A program made the translations under genes and the position numbers. Positions 1 to 8,997 of a stretch of DNA of 64,000 nt are shown piece after piece. The stretch is from NCBI GenBank assembly GCA_963710745.1, contig CAVQBP010000002.1, positions 186,001 through 250,000 on the forward strand, read 5' to 3'. The stretch comes from CAVQBP01 sp963710745 (GTDB lineage: Bacteria > Bacteroidota > Ignavibacteria > Ignavibacteriales > Ignavibacteriaceae). The notes under the pieces are model-generated. The model was not told the origin of the DNA. It searched no databases and saw only the letters and a list, made by a program, of their open reading frames with translations. The stretch's first letter is position 1. Every line of letters begins with the position of its first letter.

Positions 1-383
1 AAAGAACTACTGCAGAGTGAGAAGATAAAAATATTTTTTAGCGGCATTAAAATTCTTTAGATAAATAAGTCTTCCTCCCTTTTCTATAAATTTATAACAC
101 TATCCGGATCTTGAATATTAATAAATATCAGTTTGTTTAGCCGGAATTAAAACCAGACTGAATATCATTATAAAAATTATAATTTCAGATTAACTCTGAA
201 TATAAATATAATTTCCCATACTCCTTTATACAGGGATTTAGTTGAAATTTCAGAATAATTTGATAAATTAAAGATATAGATACTGAAAGACCTTTTTAAA
301 ATTGTTTTATAGCAATCAATCCCGATTTGTCAATTTTACTATCAAAATATTTCCGGCTATAATTATCAGACAGGATAAATGAA
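1..383. other. Intergenic region upstream of the large histidine kinase
   Basis: About 380 AT-rich bases without a convincing gene. Frame 1 is open from the first base to a TAG at 58-60, giving a 19-residue tail, so the region may contain the 3' end of a gene that starts outside the window; this is too short to name. The rest holds no recognisable RNA or repeat. An AGGA at 372-375 lies shortly before the ATG at 384 and is the only ribosome-binding candidate. Confidence 0.4.
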
Positions 384-3300
384 ATGGCTAAGGATACTTC
401 CAATAACAAGCTTAAAAAAATAATCAAAACGATTAACAAAGCTGCAAAAGGCGATTATTCCGTAAAGATTGAAAAATCAACTAAAAACGATGAATATGAA
501 AAGCTTGCAACGTCAATTAATAAACTCATATCAGGTTTCAGAAATAAAATTAACTCAAAGAATGATCCTGCAATTGAAGAAAAGTTATCTAAATCGAACA
601 GAACGCTCAGAATATTAAGTGAATGCAACCAGAAAATTATAAGGGCTGAATCAGAAGAAGATATTCTCAATACAGTTCCTGAAATTCTTATTAAATTTGG
701 AAATTACAGGTTTGTCTGGATTGGATATGCGATAGATGATAAAGATAAATCAGTTAAACCTGTAGCCTACGCAGGATTATCCAAAGAATTTTTTGAGCAT
801 TTAAGAATTTCCTGGGCAAACAATAATTTCGGTCAGGGACCGACAGGGACTTCCATAAGAACCGGTAAATATGCTATCAGCCAGAATAATGAGACTGATC
901 CTTTTTATGCTGCCTGGAGGGAAAGAGCCTCAGAATGGAATTATTCTTCTTCTGCTGCACTGCCGTTAAAAGAATTTAATACCGTGTTTGGAGTTCTTAA
1001 TATTTATTCGAAAGAAGCTAATGCATTTAATGAAGACGAAATTAAGCTCCTTGAAGAACTTGCAGGAGATATATCTTATGGAATTGCCGCAGTAAGAACC
1101 AGGAAAAAGCACGCAAGAGCAGAAAAATCTCTTGAAGAAACTACTGCACATGATGAATTTCTGGCAAATATTCTTGAATTATCTTCTCAGCCCTTTGCGA
1201 TGGCTTTTCCCGACGGGAAAATAGGTGTATTTAATAAAGCTTACAGCACTCTGCTGGGATATGATGATGAAGAATTAAGAAATTTAAACTGGAAAGACCT
1301 GACTCCTGACGAATGGATAGCAGTTGAAGAACAAAAGCTTTCTGAATTAGAATATGCGGGTAAACCTGTCCGCTATGAAAAGGAATATTTAAAGAAAAAC
1401 GGAGAAAAAATACCCGTTGAATTACTTGTTCACAAAGAGTGTGATGAAAAAAATCAGCTCAAATATTTCTACGCGTTTATAACTGATATAACGGAGAGAA
1501 AAAAAATAGAAGAAGCACTTCTTTACACTCAATTTTCAGTTGATAAAGCCAGGGATGCAATTTACTGGATTAATGAAGATGCCAAGCTTGTATATGTAAA
1601 CGAAACAGCATGTAAGGCATTGGAATATTCCAGGGAAGAATTACTATCCATGGATCTTTTTGATATTGATCCTAACTATCCTAAAAACTTATGGAAAGAA
1701 CATTGGAATAAGACAAAAGAGCTCAAATCATATTTAATTGAATCAAAACATAAGACCAAAAACGGCCGTATCATACCTGTTGAAGTGGCAATTAATTTTA
1801 TGACGTTTGCCGGAAAAGAATATCACAGTGCGTTTGTGCGTGATATTTCCGAAAGAAAAAAGTCTGAAGAAAAACTTAAACTGACCCAGTTCGGTATAGA
1901 TAATTCACAGGTTGGTGTTTTTCAGATAGATGAAGACGGCAATATTGTTTATGCAAATAAATATGCATCTGAAATATTAGGATATACATCATCCGAAATA
2001 TTAAAGCTCAAAGTCTGGGAAGTGAATTCCGGGTTAAATGAAGGAACATGGAAAGATTACAGGGAGAACCTGAGCAAGAAAGATAATGTTTCATTTGAAG
2101 CAATACATTTTAAAAAAGACGGAACTGAATTGCCTGTAGAAATTCAGGCTGATTTTATAGAGTTTGAAAATAAGAGATTTTCATTCTCTTTTGTAAAAGA
2201 TATAACCGAAAGAAAAATACTTGAAAAAGAATTAAAGCAGAGTGAAAAAAAATTCAGGAACATATTCAATCAATCACCATTAGGAATCTACAGGACTACT
2301 CCGGATGGAAAAATACTTGATGTAAACCAGACAATTCTTACTATGCTGAAATACTCTTCATTTGAAGAATTGTTTGAAAGGAACCTGGAAAAAGAGGAGT
2401 TTTATACGGAAACTTATCCCAGAAAAGTATTTAAAGAAATGCTTGAAAAAGAAGGGGAAGTGAAAAATTTTGAAACAACCTGGATTAGAAAAGACGGGAA
2501 CAAAATTCATATACGTGAAAATGCAAAAGTGATAAAAGATGAGAATGGGAATACTTTATACTATGAAGGAACTGCTGAGGATATAACAGAATTTAAATAT
2601 GCACAAAGAAAACTGCGCGAAAGTGAAAAATTATTTAATACACTTGCAGAGTCAGGCCATTATATTCTTTACCTGATTAATAAGGAGCTTAAATTTACTT
2701 ATGTAAATAAATATGCCTCCCAATACTTTTCATCAAAACCCGAGCAGATGATAGAGCAACCGGTAAAGAATTTTTATACTTCTGTTTCGGATAATAATGA
2801 ATTAAGCAAAGTAAGCAGTGTCTTTCATGATGGCAGATCAATTTATTATGAAAGTTCAATTAATTCAAATAAAAAAGAAACCTGGTTTGGAACAAGATTT
2901 ATACCTGTGAGAAATGAAAACGATGAGATTGATTTTGTAATGGGCTTAACTCTCGATATCTCAGAACAAAAATTAAACGAAGAGCGAATAAGAAAAGAAG
3001 TTAAAAGAACAAAAAACCTGATTAAAGTTGCTTCACAGCTTAATTCAACCCTAAATATTCAGAAAGTGCTGGATATGATTTGCAGTGAAACCGCACAGGC
3101 CTTAAATGTTCCTATCGTAAGTATTCTTCTATATAATAAAAATAATAACAGGATGGAACATGCTAAGACTATCGGGATTACAAATGAACTTGTTAGATTT
3201 ATACCTTCATTATCAAAAACCATTATCGAAGAGATCACAAATAATAATGGACCTGTAATAACCTTTCCTAATGTCTTGAATATAATAAATAAAGATGAAG

Positions 3301-5444
3301 TCAACAGTGTATTCCCTGATTTTCGCACGCTTACATTTACACGTATGCTGCACAACGATGAATTAATAGGTATTTTAGGCTTGCTGACTCTTAATCATGA
3401 AAGAAAATTTAATGAAGATGAAACATATCTGTTGCAGGGAATTGCCAGTCAGGCTGCGCTTGCCATCCATAATGCACGTTTATTATCCGAGCATAAAAAA
3501 GCCGAACAATTATTAAGAAATAACGAGCAGATATTAAAAGAATCACAAAAAATAGCCAGATTAGGACATTATACTTTAGAAGTCAGATCAGGTTTTTGGA
3601 ATAGTTCCGATACCTTAAATGATGTTTTCGGTATCTCTGATAATTTTAAAAAAGATTTAAACGGATGGCTGCAAATAATACACCCTGATGATAAGGAGAT
3701 GATGAAAAAATATTTTTTCAATGATGTTATTAAGACAAAGCATAGTTTTGATAAAGAATATAGAATAATAAAACAAAATGATAATCAGCTGCGCTGGGTA
3801 CATGGAATTGGCCAATTGCAGTTCGATGAAAATGGCAATCTTATTCAAATGATTGGCACCATACAGGATATTACCGAACGGAAAAATGCGGAAAAAGAAT
3901 TAAAATTAAGTGAATCAAGATTGTACGAAGCACAGCATCTTGCTCATATAGGAAACTGGGAATATGATCTTAAAACAAAAAAAATATATTGGTCTGACGA
4001 AGTTTACAGGATATTCGGATTCGAACCCGGCCAGATGCAAGTTGATATGGAATTGTTTTTGAGCAGACTTGCCCCGGAGGATCGTGACCATATATCTAAG
4101 TTGTTAGATGACGCAATAAATAAGAATACACCTTATTCATACGACCATCCTATCATATTGCCCAGTAATAATATAAGAATTGTACACTCCGAAGGAAAAG
4201 TTGTCCGCGGTGAGGGAGGTGAAGCGCATACTATTTACGGAACGGTACAGGACATAACTGAAAGGAAAAAGTTTGAAAGCGAACTCATTGCCTCTAAAGA
4301 AAGAGCTGAAGATATGAGCAGGTTAAAATCAAATTTTCTTGCAAATATGAGTCATGAACTTCGAACTCCATTGTTTGGGATTATTGGTCTGTCTGAATTG
4401 CTTACACATGAAATTACAAATACCGAACAGAAAGAAATGATTGATGCTGTTTATGAATCGAGCAAACGGTTGTCGGAAACATTAAATTTAATTTTAGATC
4501 TTTCTAAAATTGAAAGCAATAAATTGGAACTTAATGCAGTAAAATTTGATATCGGAGTTGTTTCATTAAATATTATTAATACCTTCAAAGAAGTTGCCAA
4601 GAAAAAAGGAATCTACCTTAAAGCCGACTTCAACATTCCGGAACTAAATCTTAGACTTGATAAGCGTGCTTATGAATCAATACTTAATAATTTAATAAAT
4701 AACGCAATAAAATTTACAAAATCGGGCGGAGTTACTATGAAGCTTTCGCTTGAAATTATTGGAGATAAGAATTTTGTGGTATTAAAAGTTACTGATACAG
4801 GAATCGGGATTGCCGAAAAAGATTTCAATATTATTTTTGATGAATTTCGACAGGCTAGTGAAGGTATGAGCAGAAATTTTGAGGGTTCTGGCTTAGGATT
4901 GAATATTACAAAAAAGTTTGTTGAAAAAATGGATGGAACCATTTCCGTAAAAAGTGAGCTGGGTAAAGGAACTGAATTTGAGGTTAAATTACCAATTGTG
5001 AAATCCGACATAAAAGAAACTATTGCAAAAAAAGATGAAATTGAGGAAAAAGAAATCATAGAATTGAATTATATCCCCTCCTTACTATTAGTTGATGATG
5101 ATATAAATGTGAGATCAATTTTATCAAATTATTTGAGCAGTAAGTTCAAGTTGCTGCATGTCTTAAACGGTGAAGATGCAGTAAATAATGTAAGAAAAGA
5201 AAAATTTGATGCAATACTAATGGATATAAATTTAAAAGGAGGTATGGACGGAATAAAAGCAACCAAAGAGATCCGAAAAATTGAAGGTTACGAAAATATT
5301 CCTATTATTGCATGCACCGCATTTGCCATGGCTGGTGATAAGGATGAATTTCTTTCCGCAGGATGCAGCCATTATATTGCAAAACCTTTCAGTAAAAATG
5401 AGATTGTCTCATTGTTAAAAGAGATATTTAATCAAATCAACTAA
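384..5444 (+). CDS. Soluble multi-PAS/GAF hybrid sensor histidine kinase
   Basis: A 1,686-residue hybrid kinase with no transmembrane segment. Domain order by approximate residues: HAMP-like helices 10-60; GAF 85-240; five PAS domains between 250 and 860, most closed by a DITERK-type signature; a second GAF 870-1035; two more PAS 1045-1292; HisKA with the phospho-acceptor His1324 in SHELRTP; HATPase with NNLINNAIKFT, DTGIGI and GSGLGLNI; and a receiver domain 1565-1684 with Asp1614 in LMDINLKG. All kinase and receiver motifs look intact. It should phosphorylate itself and its own receiver, then pass phosphate to an unknown partner. It stands alone with no adjacent regulator. The sensed signal cannot be read from the sequence. 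The function class is certain, the pathway is not. Confidence 0.93.
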   Translation: MAKDTSNNKLKKIIKTINKAAKGDYSVKIEKSTKNDEYEKLATSINKLISGFRNKINSKNDPAIEEKLSKSNRTLRILSECNQKIIRAESEEDILNTVPEILIKFGNYRFVWIGYAIDDKDKSVKPVAYAGLSKEFFEHLRISWANNNFGQGPTGTSIRTGKYAISQNNETDPFYAAWRERASEWNYSSSAALPLKEFNTVFGVLNIYSKEANAFNEDEIKLLEELAGDISYGIAAVRTRKKHARAEKSLEETTAHDEFLANILELSSQPFAMAFPDGKIGVFNKAYSTLLGYDDEELRNLNWKDLTPDEWIAVEEQKLSELEYAGKPVRYEKEYLKKNGEKIPVELLVHKECDEKNQLKYFYAFITDITERKKIEEALLYTQFSVDKARDAIYWINEDAKLVYVNETACKALEYSREELLSMDLFDIDPNYPKNLWKEHWNKTKELKSYLIESKHKTKNGRIIPVEVAINFMTFAGKEYHSAFVRDISERKKSEEKLKLTQFGIDNSQVGVFQIDEDGNIVYANKYASEILGYTSSEILKLKVWEVNSGLNEGTWKDYRENLSKKDNVSFEAIHFKKDGTELPVEIQADFIEFENKRFSFSFVKDITERKILEKELKQSEKKFRNIFNQSPLGIYRTTPDGKILDVNQTILTMLKYSSFEELFERNLEKEEFYTETYPRKVFKEMLEKEGEVKNFETTWIRKDGNKIHIRENAKVIKDENGNTLYYEGTAEDITEFKYAQRKLRESEKLFNTLAESGHYILYLINKELKFTYVNKYASQYFSSKPEQMIEQPVKNFYTSVSDNNELSKVSSVFHDGRSIYYESSINSNKKETWFGTRFIPVRNENDEIDFVMGLTLDISEQKLNEERIRKEVKRTKNLIKVASQLNSTLNIQKVLDMICSETAQALNVPIVSILLYNKNNNRMEHAKTIGITNELVRFIPSLSKTIIEEITNNNGPVITFPNVLNIINKDEVNSVFPDFRTLTFTRMLHNDELIGILGLLTLNHERKFNEDETYLLQGIASQAALAIHNARLLSEHKKAEQLLRNNEQILKESQKIARLGHYTLEVRSGFWNSSDTLNDVFGISDNFKKDLNGWLQIIHPDDKEMMKKYFFNDVIKTKHSFDKEYRIIKQNDNQLRWVHGIGQLQFDENGNLIQMIGTIQDITERKNAEKELKLSESRLYEAQHLAHIGNWEYDLKTKKIYWSDEVYRIFGFEPGQMQVDMELFLSRLAPEDRDHISKLLDDAINKNTPYSYDHPIILPSNNIRIVHSEGKVVRGEGGEAHTIYGTVQDITERKKFESELIASKERAEDMSRLKSNFLANMSHELRTPLFGIIGLSELLTHEITNTEQKEMIDAVYESSKRLSETLNLILDLSKIESNKLELNAVKFDIGVVSLNIINTFKEVAKKKGIYLKADFNIPELNLRLDKRAYESILNNLINNAIKFTKSGGVTMKLSLEIIGDKNFVVLKVTDTGIGIAEKDFNIIFDEFRQASEGMSRNFEGSGLGLNITKKFVEKMDGTISVKSELGKGTEFEVKLPIVKSDIKETIAKKDEIEEKEIIELNYIPSLLLVDDDINVRSILSNYLSSKFKLLHVLNGEDAVNNVRKEKFDAILMDINLKGGMDGIKATKEIRKIEGYENIPIIACTAFAMAGDKDEFLSAGCSHYIAKPFSKNEIVSLLKEIFNQIN

Positions 5445-5711
5445 TTATATTACTTCAGGAAATACTTTTGGGTTTATCCTGGAGTTGGTAATTGTTCAAT
5501 AATACTTCCTGCAATATCTTTGAACGCAGGTTTACCTAAATTTTTAATCTTTGAAAAGAAAACAAAGTTCATTTAAAAATTCTATTAAAATTATTTCTGC
5601 GGTTTTATTTTAGTTTGGCAGGCTTAATAATCAAACCCTGACTAAAAATGCGTGCAATTATGAATCCAATTATTCAAACATATTTAGCGCGGTAAAACCG
5701 ATTACTCAAGC
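5445..5711. other. Convergent intergenic region with a tiny ORF
   Basis: This gap lies between the end of the kinase gene and the end of phnE. On the minus strand a 32-codon ORF (5474-5572) has a protein-like composition, with KIKNLGKPAFKDIAGSIIEQ in the middle, and is bounded upstream by an in-frame TAA. It may be a gene remnant or a small protein, but I do not recognise it. No clear terminator hairpin was seen. Confidence 0.3.
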
Positions 5712-6785
5712 TCAATAGATTGCTTCTCTTATTTTTGCACTGATATAATCCATCACCCAGACAACGAAGGCAATCATTAACACGATGAGACCCACTTCAT
5801 GCCAGCGTGCAAGTCCCTGGTACTGCATTAACATTGTACCTATTCCACCTCCGCCAACAAGACCAATAATCGTAGCCATCCTCACGTTAATATCCCAGCG
5901 GTAAATTGTAAAGGAAAGAAACGGGAGCACGATTTGAGGGACAACTGCATACCAGACTACCTGTACTTTATTTGCCCCGGTCGCAGATATTGCCTCAACA
6001 GGTCCTTGCTCAATACCTTCTATTGCTTCAGAATATAATTTTGCATTAGAAGCTATAGTATGAACCAGCAGTGCAACCATCCCTGCAAAAGGCCCAATAC
6101 CAACCCATACTGAAAAAATGATAGCCCAAATTAATGGTTCAATTGATCTAACAAAGTTTAATATAATCCTTAAAACATAATAAATCGCAAAGCTTACCTT
6201 GTTTTCTTTCATTAAGTTTCTAGCAGTAAAAAAGCTCAAAAACAGTGTTGGAGGAATTGAAATTAACGTGGCAATTAATGCAATGTAAATGGTTTCAATC
6301 ATAGCAAATAAAGCATCGTCAAAAATTCCCATCTTCGGCTGGAATAATGAACTGAATATTCTTTCGGCTCCCTGCAAACCTTCACTGCTAAACAACCCGA
6401 CCAATGAGATTCTTGTTACTATCCATCCGGCAATAAAAGTAATATCGAATAAAAACCAAGCGAAGATCTCGGTGTTCCATTTAGTAAACTTATCATCTTT
6501 AGCAATTCCAAAGAGTTTACATGAAAGAGATGTCCTGCTTGTTCCCCAGATATATCCCAAAATTATACTTATAATTAAAATAATTCCAATCTCATTCCAG
6601 GAAAACGGAAGATCGCGAAGATCCAGGATAAATTTTAAATATATAGCTCTCCTGACAACAAGTATCGAATAGAAAACTAAAAATATATCAAGCAATACTG
6701 CTTTAACCAGTTTAAATTTGTCCTGTCTTTTTTTATTTTTTTCAAGGTATTTGATTGGAGATAAATCCAATTCAGGGTTGATCAT
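5712..6785 (-). CDS. phnE: Phosphonate/phosphate-type ABC transporter permease (PhnE-like)
   Basis: This is the inner-membrane permease of a PhnDCE-type importer. The C-terminal two thirds carry the binding-protein-dependent transport fold, with RSIEPLIWAIIFSVWVGIGP, the EAA loop EAISATGANKVQVVWYAVVP that contacts the ATPase, and the VGGGGIGTML stretch typical of PhnE. At 357 residues it is longer than the usual 260-280; the extra N-terminal part contains additional hydrophobic segments. It is the last gene of the leftward operon phnD-phnC-phnE and overlaps phnC by 4 bases, which suggests translational coupling. The substrate (phosphonate, phosphite or phosphate) cannot be decided: no C-P lyase or phosphite dehydrogenase gene is nearby. 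Confidence 0.88.
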   Translation of the reverse strand: MINPELDLSPIKYLEKNKKRQDKFKLVKAVLLDIFLVFYSILVVRRAIYLKFILDLRDLPFSWNEIGIILIISIILGYIWGTSRTSLSCKLFGIAKDDKFTKWNTEIFAWFLFDITFIAGWIVTRISLVGLFSSEGLQGAERIFSSLFQPKMGIFDDALFAMIETIYIALIATLISIPPTLFLSFFTARNLMKENKVSFAIYYVLRIILNFVRSIEPLIWAIIFSVWVGIGPFAGMVALLVHTIASNAKLYSEAIEGIEQGPVEAISATGANKVQVVWYAVVPQIVLPFLSFTIYRWDINVRMATIIGLVGGGGIGTMLMQYQGLARWHEVGLIVLMIAFVVWVMDYISAKIREAIY

Positions 6786-7543
6786 CTGATTTCTACCTCT
6801 TCCGCTTCTTCACCATAAATCCTCTTAAACCAAGATTCATCAATTTCACCAGGCAGACCTTCATAAATTATTTCTCCTGCTTTTAAAGCTATTACCCTGG
6901 TAGCATACCTTCTTACAAGGCTTAAGAAATGAAGATTACAAATCACAGTGGTCCCTCTTTCCTTATTTATTTTTTCAAAGTACTGCATTATTGAGTTTGA
7001 GGTCGCAGGGTCAAGAGATGCAACAGGCTCATCTGCTAAAAGAAGCTTCGGATTCTGCATTAGACTTCGTGCAATAGCTACTCTTTGCTGCTGCCCGCCG
7101 CTCAGAGAATCAGCTCTGATATTTGCTTTTTCACTTATGCCAACTGTTTCAAGATTGTTATAGGCTTCCTTGTAAACATCATTCGAATACTTTTCAAACA
7201 ATGATTCGAAAGTCCCAAGTGAACCCAGCTTCCCTGTTAAGACATTTGTTAAAACGCTTCTTCTTTTAATTAAATTAAATTGCTGAAACACCATCCCTAT
7301 TTGTGCTTTTGCTCTCCTTAATTCTTCACCTTTTATATGAGCAATATCTTTAGCCATAAAATTAACAGTTCCTGAGGTGGGTTCGATTAATCTGTTTATA
7401 CATCTCAGGAGAGTAGATTTACCTGAACCGCTTAATCCAATCACAACTAAAAATTCTCCCTCTTCAACTTCAAAACTGACCCCTTTTAAAGCATGCGTAC
7501 CATTATTATAAACTTTATGAAGGTTATCGACTTTAAGTATCAT
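6782..7543 (-). CDS. phnC: Phosphonate/phosphate-type ABC transporter ATP-binding protein (PhnC-like)
   Basis: A 253-residue ATPase that powers the neighbouring permease. It shows Walker A GLSGSGKST near residue 37, the signature LSGGQQQR, Walker B LLLADEPVASLDP and a switch-histidine region (CNLHFLSLVRRYA) as in PhnC proteins. Family resemblance to PhnC is strong in RRSVLTNVLTGKLG. It lies one base after the stop of phnD and overlaps the start of phnE by 4 bases, so all three should be one transcript. Confidence 0.92.
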   Translation of the reverse strand: MILKVDNLHKVYNNGTHALKGVSFEVEEGEFLVVIGLSGSGKSTLLRCINRLIEPTSGTVNFMAKDIAHIKGEELRRAKAQIGMVFQQFNLIKRRSVLTNVLTGKLGSLGTFESLFEKYSNDVYKEAYNNLETVGISEKANIRADSLSGGQQQRVAIARSLMQNPKLLLADEPVASLDPATSNSIMQYFEKINKERGTTVICNLHFLSLVRRYATRVIALKAGEIIYEGLPGEIDESWFKRIYGEEAEEVEIR

Positions 7544-7544
7544 A

Positions 7545-8474
7545 TTATTTTTTCACAAGGTTTTCGAATGAGATATGCTGCTCTTCAAGTAAATTTCGTA
7601 ACTTGTTGTAATCGCTGTCTTTAGTCTTGATTAGCCCGACTATATCATAGATATCATACAAAGCTTTTCTGCCGGCATCGGTATGAACAAACTTAATTAA
7701 AGCGTTGATAATTTTGCTCTCCATTTCCTTATCCATATTCTTTCGAAAGACCCATGGATCATTAGGAATATCCTCAGTAAATCCGATAATTTTGATTTTC
7801 CTGGCAACATCCGGAAACTGTTTTTCAACCCGCATTCTGGCGTCTAATATTTCACCTGTCTTTGGATCCGGAGGTGCATAGTAAGTAGCGCCTGCTGCTA
7901 CCTGACCCTGGTAAACCATGGTCACAACATTATCATGCCTCATTGCAAAAACCGTCTCGCTCGGTTTAATATGCAGCCTGTCGAGCATTGCTTTCGGTAA
8001 GATATATCCTGAAGTTGAAGAAGGATCTACATAAGCAAAACTTCTTCCATTAATATCTCCGATGCTGTCAATTCCGGAATCATATCTAGTAATAAATTGC
8101 CCTTTATAGCTAGTTTGGTTATTATCCCGCACAATTCTTAATTTTGCTTCAGCGCCGTATTTAGCATTTGCCATTAAATATGAGAAAGTATTTATTGCTG
8201 CAATATCAACTTTCCCTGTTCCAAACGCTTCAACAACAGCTATAAAGCTTGCAGGCACCGCGGTTCTGTAATAATAACCTGTCTCTTTCTCAAGATAATC
8301 AACCAGTGCTTTTGCGTTAAAAGATATACGTTTTGCGTCAACTGAGGGAGTAAAATATATTTTAATCGGGTTAGACCGGGTGCCTAAGGCACCTTCATTT
8401 AATTCTTTGGCAGATGAATAGACAATAAATGCAAGTAACGGAATTAAATAAAGGAAATATTTGAATAGCTTCAT
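7545..8474 (-). CDS. phnD: Periplasmic phosphonate/phosphate-binding protein (PhnD-like)
   Basis: Substrate-binding protein of the importer, 309 residues. It has a signal peptide (about residues 1-22, MKLFKYFLYLIPLLAFIVYS) and then the PhnD fold: IYFTPSVDAKRISFNAKALV, a VDIAAINTFSYL stretch, DPSSTSGYILPKAML, and GQVAAGATYYAP. The STSGY motif is typical of the phosphonate/phosphite/phosphate-binding family, where it lines the ligand pocket. It is the first gene of the leftward operon and should act in the periplasm, handing ligand to PhnE. No Pho-box-like repeat was recognised upstream, so regulation is unknown. Confidence 0.9.
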   Translation of the reverse strand: MKLFKYFLYLIPLLAFIVYSSAKELNEGALGTRSNPIKIYFTPSVDAKRISFNAKALVDYLEKETGYYYRTAVPASFIAVVEAFGTGKVDIAAINTFSYLMANAKYGAEAKLRIVRDNNQTSYKGQFITRYDSGIDSIGDINGRSFAYVDPSSTSGYILPKAMLDRLHIKPSETVFAMRHDNVVTMVYQGQVAAGATYYAPPDPKTGEILDARMRVEKQFPDVARKIKIIGFTEDIPNDPWVFRKNMDKEMESKIINALIKFVHTDAGRKALYDIYDIVGLIKTKDSDYNKLRNLLEEQHISFENLVKK

Positions 8475-8789
8475 AACTTTTTACAACAGCACTACAGAAA
8501 AATTTTTCAAGCAATATACATCAGGGAATAATTTTCGATTTATAATGGATTTTTTATTTTCAAAAACAGGCTAGATAAAGGAAAACATTGGTTTTTAGTA
8601 TTTCCTGCATTTTTCTAAAATTTAGCCTAACAAATATGTGAATAAGTTATTAATCATTCAAACCAAAGACGGATAATTAATAAATTAATAATGGCGTTTT
8701 TGCATTAAAATAGAGTTAGGCGGTTTGTGATATATTTTACAAAAAGGCAATCGGATTAATCATAGTTTTCGCTGATCAAAAAGAATATA
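8475..8789. other. Divergent intergenic region before phnD
   Basis: About 315 AT-rich bases between the start of phnD (leftward) and a small rightward ORF. It must carry the phn operon promoter. I see no clear operator, riboswitch or small RNA. Confidence 0.35.
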
Positions 8790-8978
8790 ATGAACAAAGA
8801 ATCAAAAAAAATATTAATCGTCGGCATATTAATAACTGTTATTATAGGATTTCTTATTATCTGGATTTTAGTTGAAGATAATAAACCTTCTCATAATACA
8901 GGATTTAATAATTCACATGCTAATAACAGTGAATTGAATTATCGGTCAACAGACGCAGAAAATTTAATTTTTATATAA
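8790..8978 (+). CDS. Possible small single-pass membrane protein
   Basis: A 62-residue ORF with a positively charged start (MNKESKK), one hydrophobic segment at about residues 8-28 (ILIVGILITVIIGFLIIWIL) and an Asn/Ser-rich polar tail. This is the layout of a small N-anchored membrane protein. The ribosome-binding site is weak (AAGA, 8 bases before ATG). It stands alone between divergent phnD and the convergent M1 peptidase. It matches no family I know, and could be a chance ORF in AT-rich DNA, though the membrane segment and lysine-rich start argue mildly for a real gene. Confidence 0.4.
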   Translation: MNKESKKILIVGILITVIIGFLIIWILVEDNKPSHNTGFNNSHANNSELNYRSTDAENLIFI

Positions 8979-8997
8979 GCATCCTGCTTTAATTTAC

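Noticed and set aside
3059..3355. Antisense ORFs in the large kinase gene
   Set aside because: The several 60-130-residue antisense frames in this gene follow its codon pattern and have no recognisable motif; they are shadows.
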